From Hahella ganghwensis DSM 17046 (GTDB lineage Bacteria; Pseudomonadota; Gammaproteobacteria; Pseudomonadales; Oleiphilaceae): 64,000 nt of DNA. Below the pieces are notes generated by a model that was given only the letters and a program-made list of their open reading frames with translations, was not told the origin of the DNA and ran no database searches. Positions 33,996 through 42,855 of this stretch are shown piece by piece. The stretch spans positions 186,001-250,000 of the forward strand of contig NZ_AQXX01000144.1 of the NCBI RefSeq assembly GCF_000376785.1. Reading direction: 5' to 3'. The translations under genes and the position numbers were made by a program. How positions within the stretch are numbered: position 1 is the stretch's first letter; the number at the start of each line of letters is the position of its first letter.

Positions 33996-36896
33996 ATGGA
34001 CACTTTGCTGAAAAGGTGTATTGGTTTCAGTTGTGCGGGCTTAATGTTATATGCCCTGAGCGGCTGTGAAGGCGAACTGACGGAGGCGACCGGAGTTGCG
34101 TCGGATCGTCCGTTCGCTTACGTGGTGAGAGATTTTCCCGCGATGGGGGACACTTCATCCGTTGATGCGCGCCCCCCTTTAGATCCGAGGTCGCCCTACC
34201 AGTTTAACCCTGGTGCCAAAATGATGGTCAGGGACAGGATTGCATTGGATTCGACCGAGCAGGACATTCTTGCGTCGTATTTTGGTGGTGGATCTTATGA
34301 TGTCAAAGATCTGGATGTCGCGCCGGATGGCGATAAGCTGGTCTTTGCGGCGCATGGCCCGGAAGGACACTCCGTGCATAGTACCTGGAGCATATACGAA
34401 TACAGCTTTTCATCCGGCAAGGTGCGTCGAATTTTTTCAGACGATGAAACGGCGAACCTTGGGAACGATACTAATCCAACCTACGCAAACGACGGACGTA
34501 TAATCTTTTCCTCAGATCGACAGGTGTCGAAGGGTGATTACAGGGTACTCGATATTCGTGAGTACATTGAGGATTTTGATGAGCCGGCTTCCCTGCTGCA
34601 TGTGGTCAACTCAGACGGGAGTGAATTACAGCAAATCACTTTTGGTGAGTTTCACGATATTGAGCCCAGCACTATGGACGATGGGCAGATCGTTTTTATC
34701 CGCTTTGGAAGAACCTATGAGGTGCTTGAGGACTGCACTCTGGAAAATATCGATGACCCGAATTTCAATACTCACCCTCATGGCGGTGGCTATGGTCAGG
34801 GAAATGGCAACGGTTTCCCGCCTGGGCTGGATAAACCAAAGGAGTGGACCGTTGATGATAAATGTGGGGCGTCGGTTGAGGGTGATGTTACCAGCGAAAG
34901 GGTATTTGTAGAGGATATTTTCAGTCTCTATCGAATTACGCCAAACGGCGGCAATCTACATCGGTATTTCGGTACGCTTCATGAAGAGTTTTCGGACGCG
35001 TCATATATCCAATATATGGACCCTATCCCTATGCCGGACGGCAATCTCGTGACGATTATGCGCCATATTTATAATCCGGTATACGGTGGTGATGTCGTCA
35101 AGATCAACAGCAAGAATTTTTATGCAGTCGACAGGCCGGTTGATGACAGTGTTACGGGGGAGGCGGAGGAGTCTATGACTCCTGGTCTGGTGAACTTTTA
35201 TCCCAGCCAGGTATCGCCAAATGGTTGGTACAGCGGTGTCGCCCCCTATGATGATGGTAGCAACCGTTTGCTGGTTGGCTGGGCGCAGTGCCTGGTGGTA
35301 CAAGATGGGTTGTCCTCCCCTTGTGAGGGATATTCAACTGTGGACTCTTTGGGAGAGCCTCAGTACGGCGTATGGGCTGTAGACCCGGTTAACAATACCC
35401 GCTTGCCTGTCGTTAAGGGGCATGGTCAGGCACTATTTACCGATATTGCGATTGGTAAGCTTAATGACCGCGCGAAACCATACACCGGGATCAAGCTGGA
35501 ACAGATTCTTGATGACAATACTGCGGCTTTCAGTATTCGTAGTGTCTATGACCGGGATGGTATCGATATGGCGGAGCCCGATGGTGGTATCGTCACATTA
35601 CGTGATCCGAGTCAGACTCATCCTGATGATCGTTCTGAGCGGTTTATCAGAGTGCTTGGCAAACGTAGTATCCCTGGGGACCTGGAGCAGGCCGTGCTGA
35701 ATAATTCCGTGCTGAATCCAACAGACGGAAGTAATCCCAAGCTTGGTTTGACCCCAATTCTGGGCTCCGGTGGGCGTGGACTCTATGATGTCCTGTCCTA
35801 CGCGATGGTCGAACCAGATGGCTCTGCCATGGTGAAGGTTCCAGCAGAAACCGGGTATACGTTTGAGGTGGTCAATCAGTATGGCAAGCGGGTCGATCTG
35901 ATTGCGTCACCAGACTATCACTATAACTATCTGGTACAACATCCCACATCGTTGTTGCTGGAGAAGAATGAAGTTTTGGGATGTGTCGGGTGTCATGATC
36001 CTGAAAACGACATCCCCCATGCGAGAACCGATGTACCCCTGGCTTCAGCGAATCCGGGAGCTCCGGGTGACGGGATGGCCTTTCCCAATGCTAATACGCA
36101 GATTCGCGCGATTTATTGGCAGGATACAATGGCGGATGCTCTGATTGACTATTTGGGTGACATCCCTGCTACGTGGGCCAACATTATGTCATTCGAGGAT
36201 TTCTGGGGGAATCCTCCTGATGCTGGACTGGCATTCAGTAATCGCTATGAGGATCTGACCACACCGGTTCCGGTAAATGATCCGGCATGTCTGACGGAAT
36301 GGAATAGTAACTGCAAGGCTACAATCAATTATCTAGAACACATTCAGCCCATCTGGGATGTCTGCCGTACTATGCCGGGAGGTGAGCTGAAATCCTGTAC
36401 CAGTTGTCACGATAAGGCTGATAGTACTCCGCATGACAAATGCACAGGAGGAGGCGGTTCTGGTGGTGATCTGATATTGAGCGGTGATCCGGCGCCCTGG
36501 GATCCTCGTCAGGTGCAATCATATGTTGAGCTGTTCAAACCAGATTACTACCAGAAAAACGTTGACGGGGATTGGATCGAAGTTGATCCGACAACGGATT
36601 GTCCTGACGGCGTTCAGGGCGAGCTGACGGTTTTGCCTGACTCGGATGTTTGCTTTAGCCGACGCTTGATGAGCGCCCGTGGCGCTATTGCCAGTGCGCG
36701 TTTCTTCAGTCTTTTTGACGATGATCCGGATGACGATGAGTACGAAGTGGATGCGGTAGATACAACGGGCGGGGGTAGTATGCCTGATCATATGGGGCTC
36801 CTTACCGAAGTCGAACTCCGCCTGATTGCTGAGTGGCTGGATAGCGGCGCCCACCTCTATAACGATACTGATAAATATGTTTTGCCGGAAGAGTGA
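33996..36896 (+). CDS. Large di-haem lipoprotein, HzsA-related with beta-propeller repeats
   Basis: A 966-residue lipoprotein: lipobox YALSGC after a short signal. Residues about 85-300 have PD40/TolB-type beta-propeller motifs (NPTYANDGRIIFSSDRQV, LDVAPDGDKLVFAAHG). The C-terminal third has two c-type haem motifs, C663VGCH and C801TSCH. This layout resembles proteins named HzsA-related, after the hydrazine synthase alpha subunit. There is no sign of hydrazine metabolism, so a redox or binding role at the envelope is more likely. Separated from the TonB-like gene by 105 bases but same strand. Confidence 0.72.
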   Translation: MDTLLKRCIGFSCAGLMLYALSGCEGELTEATGVASDRPFAYVVRDFPAMGDTSSVDARPPLDPRSPYQFNPGAKMMVRDRIALDSTEQDILASYFGGGSYDVKDLDVAPDGDKLVFAAHGPEGHSVHSTWSIYEYSFSSGKVRRIFSDDETANLGNDTNPTYANDGRIIFSSDRQVSKGDYRVLDIREYIEDFDEPASLLHVVNSDGSELQQITFGEFHDIEPSTMDDGQIVFIRFGRTYEVLEDCTLENIDDPNFNTHPHGGGYGQGNGNGFPPGLDKPKEWTVDDKCGASVEGDVTSERVFVEDIFSLYRITPNGGNLHRYFGTLHEEFSDASYIQYMDPIPMPDGNLVTIMRHIYNPVYGGDVVKINSKNFYAVDRPVDDSVTGEAEESMTPGLVNFYPSQVSPNGWYSGVAPYDDGSNRLLVGWAQCLVVQDGLSSPCEGYSTVDSLGEPQYGVWAVDPVNNTRLPVVKGHGQALFTDIAIGKLNDRAKPYTGIKLEQILDDNTAAFSIRSVYDRDGIDMAEPDGGIVTLRDPSQTHPDDRSERFIRVLGKRSIPGDLEQAVLNNSVLNPTDGSNPKLGLTPILGSGGRGLYDVLSYAMVEPDGSAMVKVPAETGYTFEVVNQYGKRVDLIASPDYHYNYLVQHPTSLLLEKNEVLGCVGCHDPENDIPHARTDVPLASANPGAPGDGMAFPNANTQIRAIYWQDTMADALIDYLGDIPATWANIMSFEDFWGNPPDAGLAFSNRYEDLTTPVPVNDPACLTEWNSNCKATINYLEHIQPIWDVCRTMPGGELKSCTSCHDKADSTPHDKCTGGGGSGGDLILSGDPAPWDPRQVQSYVELFKPDYYQKNVDGDWIEVDPTTDCPDGVQGELTVLPDSDVCFSRRLMSARGAIASARFFSLFDDDPDDDEYEVDAVDTTGGGSMPDHMGLLTEVELRLIAEWLDSGAHLYNDTDKYVLPEE

Positions 36897-36940
36897 TAAG
36901 ACCTGTTAACAGAGAACACCGATAATAAAGAGAAACCGAC

Positions 36941-37609
36941 ATGGCCGCCAATATGAACAACACGATTAATCTAGATCATTTTTCGTTGCCTGGAGCGCAG
37001 TCCCAAATAAAAGCCTCAGCTATACCTGAAAGGAAACACTGGAAAGTTCAGGGGCATCTGGAGCAGAAGAATCGGAAGGGGCAAGTTTGCACCTTTAGTC
37101 GATTTAATCTGCAATACCTGGAGATCTTGACGAAAGACCAGGGTAAGCAAGTAGGGGACGCGGTTGTGGACATGTCATTTCTTCAGCCAAAAGCCCGGGA
37201 AGTTAAAGACTTAAAGTTGAGTATGAGGTTATTGGCAGTGCTTCTGATGACGGGGGCTGTCGCAACCTTTTTCCTGACCGATATCAGACCTGAATGGCTG
37301 GCATTCCCCATATTGATTGGTGGCCTAACTCTTTCGCTGGCTGTGCGTTTCAGCACTCATCGATATGATTTCCTGGCTGTTGGAAGCGAAGTTGTCCTCT
37401 TCAGTTTTCAGGCAAACAAGCCTGACAAGGAAGCGGTGAAAGCGTTTGTCGTTCAACTCGAAGAGTGCATCGAACAAGCCAGACTATCTCTGCCGGCAGG
37501 GAAACAGCTGATCCCAATCGCTGTGACTGAAATGCGTCGACTGTACAAAGAGGGATTAATCTCTGAGCAGGACTACGAAACGATTAAATGGTACCTGTTT
37601 CGAAATTGA
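36941..37609 (+). CDS. Small membrane protein with C-terminal SHOCT-like helix
   Basis: A 222-residue protein with two membrane helices (LLAVLLMTGAVATFFLTD and WLAFPILIGGLTLSLAVRF) after a soluble 90-residue domain. The end (LYKEGLISEQDYETIKWYL) is like a short oligomerisation (SHOCT) motif. Lies 45 bases after the di-haem lipoprotein and may end that operon. No function recognised. Confidence 0.6.
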   Translation: MAANMNNTINLDHFSLPGAQSQIKASAIPERKHWKVQGHLEQKNRKGQVCTFSRFNLQYLEILTKDQGKQVGDAVVDMSFLQPKAREVKDLKLSMRLLAVLLMTGAVATFFLTDIRPEWLAFPILIGGLTLSLAVRFSTHRYDFLAVGSEVVLFSFQANKPDKEAVKAFVVQLEECIEQARLSLPAGKQLIPIAVTEMRRLYKEGLISEQDYETIKWYLFRN

Positions 37610-37868
37610 AGCGATCGACAGGGATGTCTTTTTTATCTCCTTTCCTTTCTCGTCAAGCTATCTATGACTACGTCTATATAGACCCTCTCAGTAATCGCTC
37701 TATTTGACAAGTGCGATAACGGAATTATGAACATATCGGTGGATCTATTACCGGATCTACAGTCAACACTGGTATTTGGGGGGACGGTTAAGAAGTTGTA
37801 TAGTGATTTTAGGCAGAACGCCTGGAAGCTAAGCTCGTAAGACCGAAAACTCGATCAACAGAACGAAA
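37610..37868. other. Intergenic stretch between the membrane protein gene and tRNA-Arg
   Basis: No gene seen. A weak hairpin (GACA-GGGA-TGTC, then six T) lies at about 37618-37635, possibly a poor terminator. GTCTATATAGAC at 37672-37683 is a perfect 12-base palindrome. Confidence 0.35.
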
Positions 37869-37945
<77 letters not shown>

Positions 37946-38100
37946 AAATTACAGGCCGCATAGTCTAATCGTTCATCGCCGTTTTGGCTAGTCTAAAGAC
38001 GCCTCCCGATTAAACTTTTCTTGATCCGTCTCGAATCTGACCTTTTGTATCGAAATTGCGCCAATGAGGCGATTTGCTAGCCTATTTTTTGAAATATTTC

Positions 38101-38172
38101 TGTAACTATTGGGACTAGTCCGTATTAAGTTTTGTAACATAAAGGACTGGTCCGGTTTAGTAATGTTACATA
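38101..38172 (+). repeat. Tandem 32-bp imperfect direct repeats upstream of algD
   Basis: TGTAAC occurs at 38101 and 38133 and TGTTAC at 38164, spaced 32 and 31 bases. Between them lie GGACTAGTCC (38112-38121, a perfect palindrome) and GGACTGGTCC (38144-38153), also 32 bases apart. About 2.3 copies in all. Regular spacing of three helical turns suggests co-operative binding of an activator. Confidence 0.6.
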
Positions 38173-38441
38173 GACTTTCAAAAAGTAATATGTAGTTTTG
38201 TTCTTGTGAGGCGCCTGAGAATGGTGCATTGCGGCGACCTAATGGGGCATAGTCCTTTTTTTGTGATACTTTGTAAGTTGTTAAATAATAATAAATTTTT
38301 AACATTTTCTTGCTAGATTAAGCTCGAGTTGGATAGAATTCCGGGCCATGCAACAGCGTTAATTGGCAATCGTTCTGCTGTGTTGTTATAACGATAATAA
38401 TGTTACCAAATGTAGTTTTATGTAAGTGTTGATGTGTTTGG

Positions 38442-38457
38442 TGGCATAAAGCTTGCT
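38442..38457 (+). promoter_or_regulatory. Sigma-54 (RpoN)-like promoter for algD
   Basis: TGGCATAAAGCTTGCT matches the -24/-12 consensus TGGCAC-N5-TTGCW with one mismatch. GG and GC are exactly ten bases apart. It lies about 103 bases before the algD ATG. In Pseudomonas, algD can be driven by RpoN as well as AlgU. No clear AlgU box (GAACTT then TCTGA) was seen. Confidence 0.6.
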
Positions 38458-38501
38458 GAAACGGATCAAACGGGAGTTTTGAACCCACGGGGTTCTCAAT
38501 T

Positions 38502-38525
38502 CGGGGCTGAGATTACTCGGCCTCG
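38502..38525 (+). other. Stable hairpin in the algD leader
   Basis: CGGGGCTGAG and CTCGGCCTCG form a 10-bp stem with two G-T pairs and an ATTA loop. A smaller hairpin (GAACCC-ACG-GGGTTC, 38481-38495) precedes it. There is no U-run, so it is more likely to control translation or stability than to end transcription. It lies 34 bases before the algD ATG. Confidence 0.45.
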
Positions 38526-38559
38526 GTGTGTTTGTTGAAAAATTCATGGAGAGATTGTT

Positions 38560-39870
38560 ATGCGTATCAGCATTTTCGGGTTAGGTTATGTAGGCGCAGT
38601 ATGTGCAGCCTCTATGGCAGCCCGCGGTCATCAAGTTATCGGAGTAGACGTTTCTGAAGATAAAGTCGCTCTGATTAATAGTGGTAAATCACCTATCGTT
38701 GAACCAGGTCTGGAAGAGCTTCTGTCTAAGGCAGTCTCTGAAAAGCTGCTTCACGGCACTACTGACGTTCAGAGTGCCATTGAAAACAGCGACATTTCCA
38801 TGATCTGTGTGGGAACTCCCAGTAAGCGTAATGGCGACCTGGATTTGCGCTACGTAGAGTCTGTCTGCAGAGATATCGGACGTGCCCTACGCGGTAAAGA
38901 TGAGCGTCACACCATTGTAGTGCGTAGTACCGTATTGCCTGGAACGGTTAAGAATACCGTTATTCCGATACTGGAAGACTGTGCTCAGAAGCAAGCTGGT
39001 AAAGACTTTGGTTTGGCGACTAACCCTGAGTTTCTGCGTGAAAGTACTGCGATTCAGGATTATGACTACCCTCCCATGACCGTGATTGGCGAGCTGGATA
39101 AAGACGCTGGTGACGTGCTTCAGGAGCTGTATAAGGATCTGCCTGCGCCGATTATCCGTAAGCCTGTGGAAGTGGCTGAGATGATTAAGTACACCTGTAA
39201 CGTCTGGCATGCGACCAAGGTGACCTTCGCGAATGAGATTGGCAACATCGCCAAAGCTCTGGGGGTTGATGGTCGTGATGTGATGGATGTGGTGTGTAAA
39301 GATAGTAAGTTGAATATCTCGAAGTATTATATGCGTCCTGGTTTTGCTTTCGGTGGTTCCTGTCTGCCTAAAGATGTTCGAGCGCTAACCTACCGGGCTT
39401 CACAAGTGGATGTGCGTCATCCTTTGCTGGCTTCGATTATGGATAGCAACGCCTATCAGGTAGCGAAAGCTTTTGACATCGTTCATTCCTATGGCAAGCG
39501 CAACATTCTGATGCTTGGGCTTAGCTTCAAGGCCGGTACTGATGACCTGCGGGAAAGCCCTCTTGTAGATCTGGCGGAAACGCTGATCGGTAAGGGGTAC
39601 TCTCTGCAGATTTTCGACCGCAATGTTGAGTATGCTCGTGTTCACGGTGCGAACAAAGAGTACATCAACAGCCATATACCTCACGTTTCCTCATTGCTGA
39701 CCTCTGATTTGAATGCTGCTATGGAACAGGCAGATGTGGTCATCATTGGTAACTCTGATGAGATCTTCGAAAAAGCTCTCATGAATATGCCGTCTGACAA
39801 GAAAGTGCTCGATCTGGTTGGTTTCATGAAAACCAAAACGGTCGACAATCTTGAAGGTATTTGCTGGTAA
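38560..39870 (+). CDS. algD: GDP-mannose 6-dehydrogenase AlgD
   Basis: Oxidises GDP-mannose to GDP-mannuronate with NAD+, the committed step of alginate synthesis. The 436-residue length equals that of the Pseudomonas enzyme. The Rossmann motif is FGLGYVGAVCAASMAARGH, and the catalytic Cys268 lies in FGGSCLPKD at the same residue number as in Pseudomonas aeruginosa. GGAGAG lies before the ATG. First gene of the alginate cluster; the upstream repeats and sigma-54-like site likely control it. Confidence 0.98.
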   Translation: MRISIFGLGYVGAVCAASMAARGHQVIGVDVSEDKVALINSGKSPIVEPGLEELLSKAVSEKLLHGTTDVQSAIENSDISMICVGTPSKRNGDLDLRYVESVCRDIGRALRGKDERHTIVVRSTVLPGTVKNTVIPILEDCAQKQAGKDFGLATNPEFLRESTAIQDYDYPPMTVIGELDKDAGDVLQELYKDLPAPIIRKPVEVAEMIKYTCNVWHATKVTFANEIGNIAKALGVDGRDVMDVVCKDSKLNISKYYMRPGFAFGGSCLPKDVRALTYRASQVDVRHPLLASIMDSNAYQVAKAFDIVHSYGKRNILMLGLSFKAGTDDLRESPLVDLAETLIGKGYSLQIFDRNVEYARVHGANKEYINSHIPHVSSLLTSDLNAAMEQADVVIIGNSDEIFEKALMNMPSDKKVLDLVGFMKTKTVDNLEGICW

Positions 39871-39908
39871 GGCAATTTATCAAATCAGATAGCTGATGAG
39901 GTTGTTCA

Positions 39909-41405
39909 ATGCAGCACGCTGCACTCTCGACTATGCTCCAGAGGCTGAGAAATGCCTCTGGCTGGCTGCTGTACCTCAGTGTGCTGGGAGGGTTAGCCCT
40001 CCTGGTGCCCGCAGAGGTATTTGTACCTGAGTCAAAGCATTTTCTGCTCTTGATCGGTGCCGTGGGGATATGGCGTTATGGAGTGGGTCTCGTGCACTTT
40101 GTGCGTGGGATGATATTTCTGTATCTGGTCTATCCCTACTATCGCCGTAAGGCCAGACTTCTTGGTGATGAGATAAAGCCTTCTCACGTCTACCTCATGG
40201 TGACCAGTTTCCGGATTGATAGCCGGACGACCGCCATGGTGTATGACTCAGTGATCAAAGAGGCTATACATACCGGTTGGCCGACGACTGTGGTGTGTTC
40301 CATTGTAGAGGTTTCGGACGAAATGCTTATCCGTGCTCTCTGGAAAAAGAATGCACCGCCAGAACATGTGTGCCTGAAGTTTGTCCGAATTCCCGGTACA
40401 GGAAAACGTGATGGGCTGGCATATGGCTTCAGGGCTATTTCCCGGGATTTGCCGGATGAGAACGCTATTGTGGCGGTCGTGGACGGCGACACGGTGCTGG
40501 CGCCTGGTGTTGTTTCTACATCGGCTCCGTACTTTAAGCTGTTTCCCAAAATGGGTGCTTTGACGACCAATGAATTCTGTGAAGTGCAGGGAAGCTACAT
40601 CATGTCGGAGTGGCATAAGCTTCGATTTGCCCAGCGTCATATCAATATGTGTTCGATGGCACTTGCCAATCGTGTACTGACACTGACGGGCAGGATGTCC
40701 ATGTTTCGTGCCTCGGTGGTCACCTCGCCCCTGTTTATCGAAGATGTTGAGCATGACCAGCTTAATCACTGGCGTTTGGGGACATTCAAGTTCCTTACCG
40801 GCGATGATAAATCCAGTTGGTTCAGTCTTATGCGGATGGGGTATGACACCTGGTATGTGCCGGACGCGGTAATCAATACGGTTGAGCATCCACCGGATAA
40901 AAACTTTGTCCGCGCCAGTCGTAAACTCATGTTCCGTTGGTACGGAAACAATCTTCGGCAGAATAGTCGCGCTTCAAAGCTGGGACCCTCCAGACTTGGT
41001 TGGTTTACATACTACGTTGTATGGGATCAACGGATCTCAATGTGGACAAGTATTCTGGGATTGACGGCTGCAATTGTCGCGGCACTTAAGTTTTCGATTG
41101 GTTACCTAATAATCTATTTCCTATGGATAGGCTTAACACGATTGGTGTTGACGTTTCTGTTACTGGCCTCAGGGCATAGCATTGGTCCTCTTTATCCTCT
41201 GATTCTTTACTACAACCAGATTTTTGGATCGATCATGAAAATCTATGTGGTATTCAGGCTGGACAGGCAAAGCTGGACGAGGCAGGACACCAAACTCAGT
41301 AAAGACTCGAAGACATTTCATGGCTGGTTTAACCAATGGTCTTCCAGAATGATGACCTTTTCATCGGTCAGCGTATTTCTGGCGATTGTTTTTGCAATAG
41401 TCTGA
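39909..41405 (+). CDS. alg8: Alginate polymerase glycosyltransferase Alg8
   Basis: A 498-residue inner-membrane family-2 glycosyltransferase that polymerises mannuronate from GDP-mannuronate. Membrane helices flank the cytoplasmic catalytic domain, which has the nucleotide/metal site AVVDGDTVL, an acceptor-site EDVEHDQ, and [11 protein letters not shown] in place of a QxxRW motif. It needs Alg44 with bound cyclic-di-GMP for activity in Pseudomonas. Lies 38 bases after algD. Confidence 0.96.
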   Translation: MQHAALSTMLQRLRNASGWLLYLSVLGGLALLVPAEVFVPESKHFLLLIGAVGIWRYGVGLVHFVRGMIFLYLVYPYYRRKARLLGDEIKPSHVYLMVTSFRIDSRTTAMVYDSVIKEAIHTGWPTTVVCSIVEVSDEMLIRALWKKNAPPEHVCLKFVRIPGTGKRDGLAYGFRAISRDLPDENAIVAVVDGDTVLAPGVVSTSAPYFKLFPKMGALTTNEFCEVQGSYIMSEWHKLRFAQRHINMCSMALANRVLTLTGRMSMFRASVVTSPLFIEDVEHDQLNHWRLGTFKFLTGDDKSSWFSLMRMGYDTWYVPDAVINTVEHPPDKNFVRASRKLMFRWYGNNLRQNSRASKLGPSRLGWFTYYVVWDQRISMWTSILGLTAAIVAALKFSIGYLIIYFLWIGLTRLVLTFLLLASGHSIGPLYPLILYYNQIFGSIMKIYVVFRLDRQSWTRQDTKLSKDSKTFHGWFNQWSSRMMTFSSVSVFLAIVFAIV

Positions 41406-41525
41406 CCCGGCCTGTCAGATACCACTGGACGGTCAATTATCAAAAGTTATTTGCAGGTCGGACAAAGTAAGAACAACAAGCAATTAATAAAAATTATCAC
41501 GAAGTCGTTGGAGAAACGGGTTAGT

Positions 41526-41562
41526 CGGGGATATCTGACTCCTGAATATGCAGGTGTCCCCG
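41526..41562 (+). other. Stable hairpin in the alg8-alg44 spacer
   Basis: CGGGGATATCTG pairs with CAGGTGTCCCCG across a 13-base loop, giving a 12-bp stem with two G-T pairs. It ends 31 bases before the alg44 ATG. The 188-base spacer is unusually long for this operon. No U-run follows, so a role in mRNA processing or alg44 translation is more likely than termination. Confidence 0.45.
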
Positions 41563-41593
41563 GAGATGAGAATTCAACTTGAAGGAAGTGTTC

Positions 41594-42769
41594 ATGAATA
41601 CTGCAGAGAATATAAACGTTGTACATGAATCTGAGGCGCAGCGGCAGTACGCCAGGGTAAGGATGCCCATCGTTCTTGAAATGGTAGTAGAAGAAGGCGG
41701 CGTCAAGAAGCAAAAGCGTTATACGGTCCACGATATTTCAGCCGGAGGCTTTGGTCTGCAATGTACCAAGCAGGATTTCCAGGCCGGGAAAATCTATCAG
41801 GGGACTCTTAAGATCAATATTGACGGGTTTACCCTCGGCTTGGAGGCTAGCTTTCAAGCGCGCAATATCCAATCCGGAAGTACAAGGGTCGGTTTTGAGT
41901 TTCAGGATATCGGGCCAAGAGAGATTTCAGCACTCCGGTATTTAATAACGTCCTATCTAAGTGGTGAGCTGGTTACAGTTGGTGACATGCTGAATACCCT
42001 GTCCAGAGAAAACTTCACCAAGGCCCGCAAGAGCTCTGGTTCTGGTTCCTCCTGGAATAGTCGTGTCAAGGCTCTGGCCGGCAGCGTGGCGTTCTTTTTC
42101 GTAGGTGTCATGGCTGCTGGATTTGTTGCCGGGCAGCTATACGACACTTACTTCGTTACAGCTTCGAAAAGTGCGGTGCTGATGGCTGACACTTATCAAA
42201 TCGACATGCCAAGAGATGGTGTTGTAAAGCCCTTGGTGGCAATGAATACGGAAGTGAAAAAAGGTCAGGCGATCGCCACATTTGACTCTCCAATTCTGGA
42301 TTTCCTGAAGACAGAAATGGTGGACTCAATGAACTCGGAATCTCTCGAGATGATGACGGAGACATATATCAAGGGGACTTTAACCAGCCCATGTGACTGT
42401 ATCGTTTTAGATGGTGTGGCGACGGAAGGTCAGTTTGTTCCAAAAGGAACGCCGGTGATGAGACTGGGAGTCAAAGATGTTCAGCCATATGTATTGGCTA
42501 CTTTTGATTTCAATCAGGTCGAAGAATTGGCACGTGGTGCCAGGGTTGAAGTGGAAATCATCGGTGACGCAGAGACCTATTACGGTTCGATTGAGCATTT
42601 GACGATCGCAGGTCAAGGCAAAAGTGCCACCCCAGGTAATTCAGTTGAGGCGAGGATCATTCTTGACAGTATGCCTGCTCAAGCACCCGTCGGACATCCG
42701 GCGATCGTGAAAAAGACTGATCTGCCGTTGTCTTTTGTTTCGTCTGCTGTAGCCAAAATAGGTCAGTAA
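41594..42769 (+). CDS. alg44: Alginate polymerase co-factor Alg44 (PilZ, cyclic-di-GMP receptor)
   Basis: A 391-residue protein. The N-terminal PilZ domain has both ligand motifs: RQYAR (RxxxR) and DISAGG (DxSxxG). A single membrane helix (AGSVAFFFVGVMAAGFVAG) and a periplasmic HlyD-type adaptor domain follow. I start at ATG 41594, with AAGGA seven bases upstream, rather than a TTG at 41579. It activates Alg8 when cyclic-di-GMP binds and bridges to AlgK/AlgX in the periplasm. Confidence 0.95.
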   Translation: MNTAENINVVHESEAQRQYARVRMPIVLEMVVEEGGVKKQKRYTVHDISAGGFGLQCTKQDFQAGKIYQGTLKINIDGFTLGLEASFQARNIQSGSTRVGFEFQDIGPREISALRYLITSYLSGELVTVGDMLNTLSRENFTKARKSSGSGSSWNSRVKALAGSVAFFFVGVMAAGFVAGQLYDTYFVTASKSAVLMADTYQIDMPRDGVVKPLVAMNTEVKKGQAIATFDSPILDFLKTEMVDSMNSESLEMMTETYIKGTLTSPCDCIVLDGVATEGQFVPKGTPVMRLGVKDVQPYVLATFDFNQVEELARGARVEVEIIGDAETYYGSIEHLTIAGQGKSATPGNSVEARIILDSMPAQAPVGHPAIVKKTDLPLSFVSSAVAKIGQ

Positions 42770-42822
42770 TCGGACCCCGCCTTGCCAGGATGGCATATGG
42801 GGTAAGCGTGACATCGTTTGCA

Positions 42823-42839
42823 GGCAGCTTTTGGCTGCC
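42823..42839 (+). other. Short hairpin before algK
   Basis: GGCAGC-TTTTG-GCTGCC gives a 6-bp stem. T6 (42850-42855) follows ten bases later, directly before the algK ATG, which is too far for a classical terminator. It could weakly attenuate transcription between alg44 and algK. Confidence 0.3.
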
Positions 42840-42855
42840 ATGGTAGGTCTTTTTT

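Larger units (their letters stand above)
37946..38559. promoter_or_regulatory. Long upstream regulatory region of algD
   Basis: No real gene (a 105-residue minus-strand frame at 37988-38305 looks non-coding). The 0.6-kb length fits the long algD control region known in Pseudomonas. It holds tandem 32-bp repeats (38101-38172), a sigma-54-like promoter (38442-38457), a weaker second -24/-12 match at 38364-38379, and leader hairpins (38481-38495 and 38502-38525). Sites are separate entries. Confidence 0.7.

Noticed and set aside
37672-37683. 12-base palindrome GTCTATATAGAC
   Set aside because: Short, AT-rich core and not close to a gene start; may be chance.
37988-38305. 105-residue minus-strand reading frame upstream of algD
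   Set aside because: AT-rich, no ribosome site, no family likeness, and it overlaps the tandem regulatory repeats.
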